Assembly (NCBI GenBank): GCA_964549745.1
Contig: CAZJWP010000021.1
Location: 1 to 25,415, forward strand
Direction of reading: 5' to 3'
DNA from: J089 sp964549745
Lineage (GTDB): Bacteria; Fidelibacterota; Marinisomatia; Marinisomatales; J089
Length of the DNA stretch: 25,415 nucleotides
Shown here: piece after piece, positions 25,138-25,415 of the stretch
How the letters are laid out: each line of letters begins with the position of its first letter
Position numbering within the stretch: the first letter of the stretch is position 1
Position numbers and translations under genes: made by a program
The notes under the pieces: model-generated
The model's database searches: none
What the model was told of the DNA's origin: nothing
What the model saw: only the letters and a program-made list of their open reading frames with translations

Positions 25138-25145
25138 CAAAATTA
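25138..25145 (-). promoter_or_regulatory. TAATTTTG box, candidate promoter element of the GHL10 gene
   Basis: On the minus strand TAATTTTG fits TAnnTTTG and is identical to the box proposed at 2597-2604. It would start a transcript about 40 bases before the hydrolase ATG. The matching -33 box is poor (TGTT, 19 bases upstream). Confidence 0.3.
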
Positions 25146-25147
25146 GC

Positions 25148-25173
25148 TGAAATGTAAACTGTGTAACATTTGA
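25148..25173. promoter_or_regulatory. Imperfect inverted repeat, possible operator
   Basis: TGAAATGT (25148-25155) and ACATTTGA (25166-25173) are inverted copies with one mismatch and ten bases between them. The element lies just upstream of the TAATTTTG box, where a regulator could affect both divergent genes. Chance is not excluded in such AT-rich DNA. Confidence 0.25.
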
Positions 25174-25268
25174 TGATTGATAAAAATATGCTTACTACTT
25201 TCTCTTGAAAGACATTGTGACTTTACGTATTAATTATTTTTAGGATATCATTAATTTTCTTTAGGACG

Positions 25269-25274
25269 TATAAT
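25269..25274 (+). promoter_or_regulatory. TATAAT box upstream of the right-edge gene
   Basis: An exact TATAAT lies 77 bases before the transporter ATG in the divergent gap. No good -35 hexamer is found at 16 to 18 bases upstream, so this is a weak candidate. Confidence 0.2.
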
Positions 25275-25351
25275 GATACAAACGAATTACTTTTAATTTC
25301 ATCGATACTGCACATAAATTGAATGAAGTGATTTATGGAGGGTGTTTCAAC

Positions 25352-25415
25352 ATGAAGGTTAAAGATAAATTCAGTTATTGGAAGGTTATTCTACTGGGAT
25401 TCGGTTTTATGGGCG
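25352..25415 (+). CDS. Probable MFS transporter, N-terminal fragment
   Basis: An ATG at 25352, preceded by GGAGGGTG at good spacing, opens a frame that runs off the right edge after 21 codons. The visible residues MKVKDKFSYWKVILLGFGFM form a short basic cytoplasmic start and the beginning of a hydrophobic helix, and resemble the N-terminus of major-facilitator sugar transporters ('...kiillGFGFfGis...'). The strong ribosome site supports a real start; the family call is tentative on so few residues. It is divergent from the GHL10 gene, 259 bases away, so it might import a product of that hydrolase. Confidence 0.55.
   Translation, partial: MKVKDKFSYWKVILLGFGFMG

Noticed and set aside
25093..25140. 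Longer start of the GHL10 protein at 25140
   Set aside because: The extra 16 residues precede a canonical Lys-rich signal peptide, and the strong AAGGGGAG site lies inside that extension just before the ATG at 25092.

Overview
The window looks like a chromosomal segment of an uncultured, AT-rich, Gram-negative bacterium of the Fibrobacteres-Chlorobi-Bacteroidetes (FCB) group. Candidatus Marinimicrobia (SAR406) or a near relative is my best guess. Reasons: TonB-dependent receptors with a carboxypeptidase-regulatory N-terminal domain, a PorV/PorQ (UPF0164) outer-membrane protein, several secreted proteins ending in type IX secretion (T9SS) sorting domains with the NYPNPFNP signature, and TAnnTTTG-like promoter boxes. 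The phylum call is inference from family content, not from a marker gene.

Region 1 (1-2117) is a methyl-transfer locus. A partial minus-strand gene at the left edge looks like the N-terminus of a corrinoid (B12-binding) protein. It is divergent from two overlapping plus-strand genes: a uroporphyrinogen-decarboxylase-family (MtaA/CmuA-like) methyltransferase and a zinc-type homocysteine S-methyltransferase. Together they suggest transfer of methyl groups from an unknown donor through the corrinoid protein to homocysteine, giving methionine.

Region 2 (2118-2740) is a 623-bp, very AT-rich non-coding stretch with a terminator-like hairpin, a candidate FCB-type promoter and a possible 34-codon leader ORF.

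Region 3 (2741-15945) is one tight run of seven same-strand genes with gaps of 2 to 16 bases: TonB receptor, secreted FnIII/T9SS protein, small lipoprotein, PorV/PorQ-like protein, TIG/beta-propeller lipoprotein, second TonB receptor, second secreted FnIII/T9SS protein. The receptor-plus-partner pair occurs twice. No SusD-like protein is present; the secreted partner sits where SusD would be in a Bacteroidota SusCD pair. This is the best candidate for an undescribed envelope system here.

Region 4 (16048-18387) is a secreted T9SS protein made of two beta-propellers that are exact copies over 848 bp, followed by a textbook terminator.

Region 5 (18496-25415) has a TolB-like propeller protein translationally coupled to a secreted N-acetylmuramoyl-L-alanine amidase. 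Convergent to these is a secreted GHL10 glycosyl hydrolase. Amidase and GHL10 share the same C-terminal architecture (two Ig-like domains, a carbohydrate-binding-like domain, a T9SS tag). Because the E. coli GHL10 enzyme DigH cuts glycan strands already stripped of peptides by amidases, the two may form a sequential peptidoglycan-degrading pair. Divergent from GHL10, the right edge holds the start of a probable MFS transporter.

I saw no tRNA, rRNA, CRISPR array, insertion sequence or phage gene.
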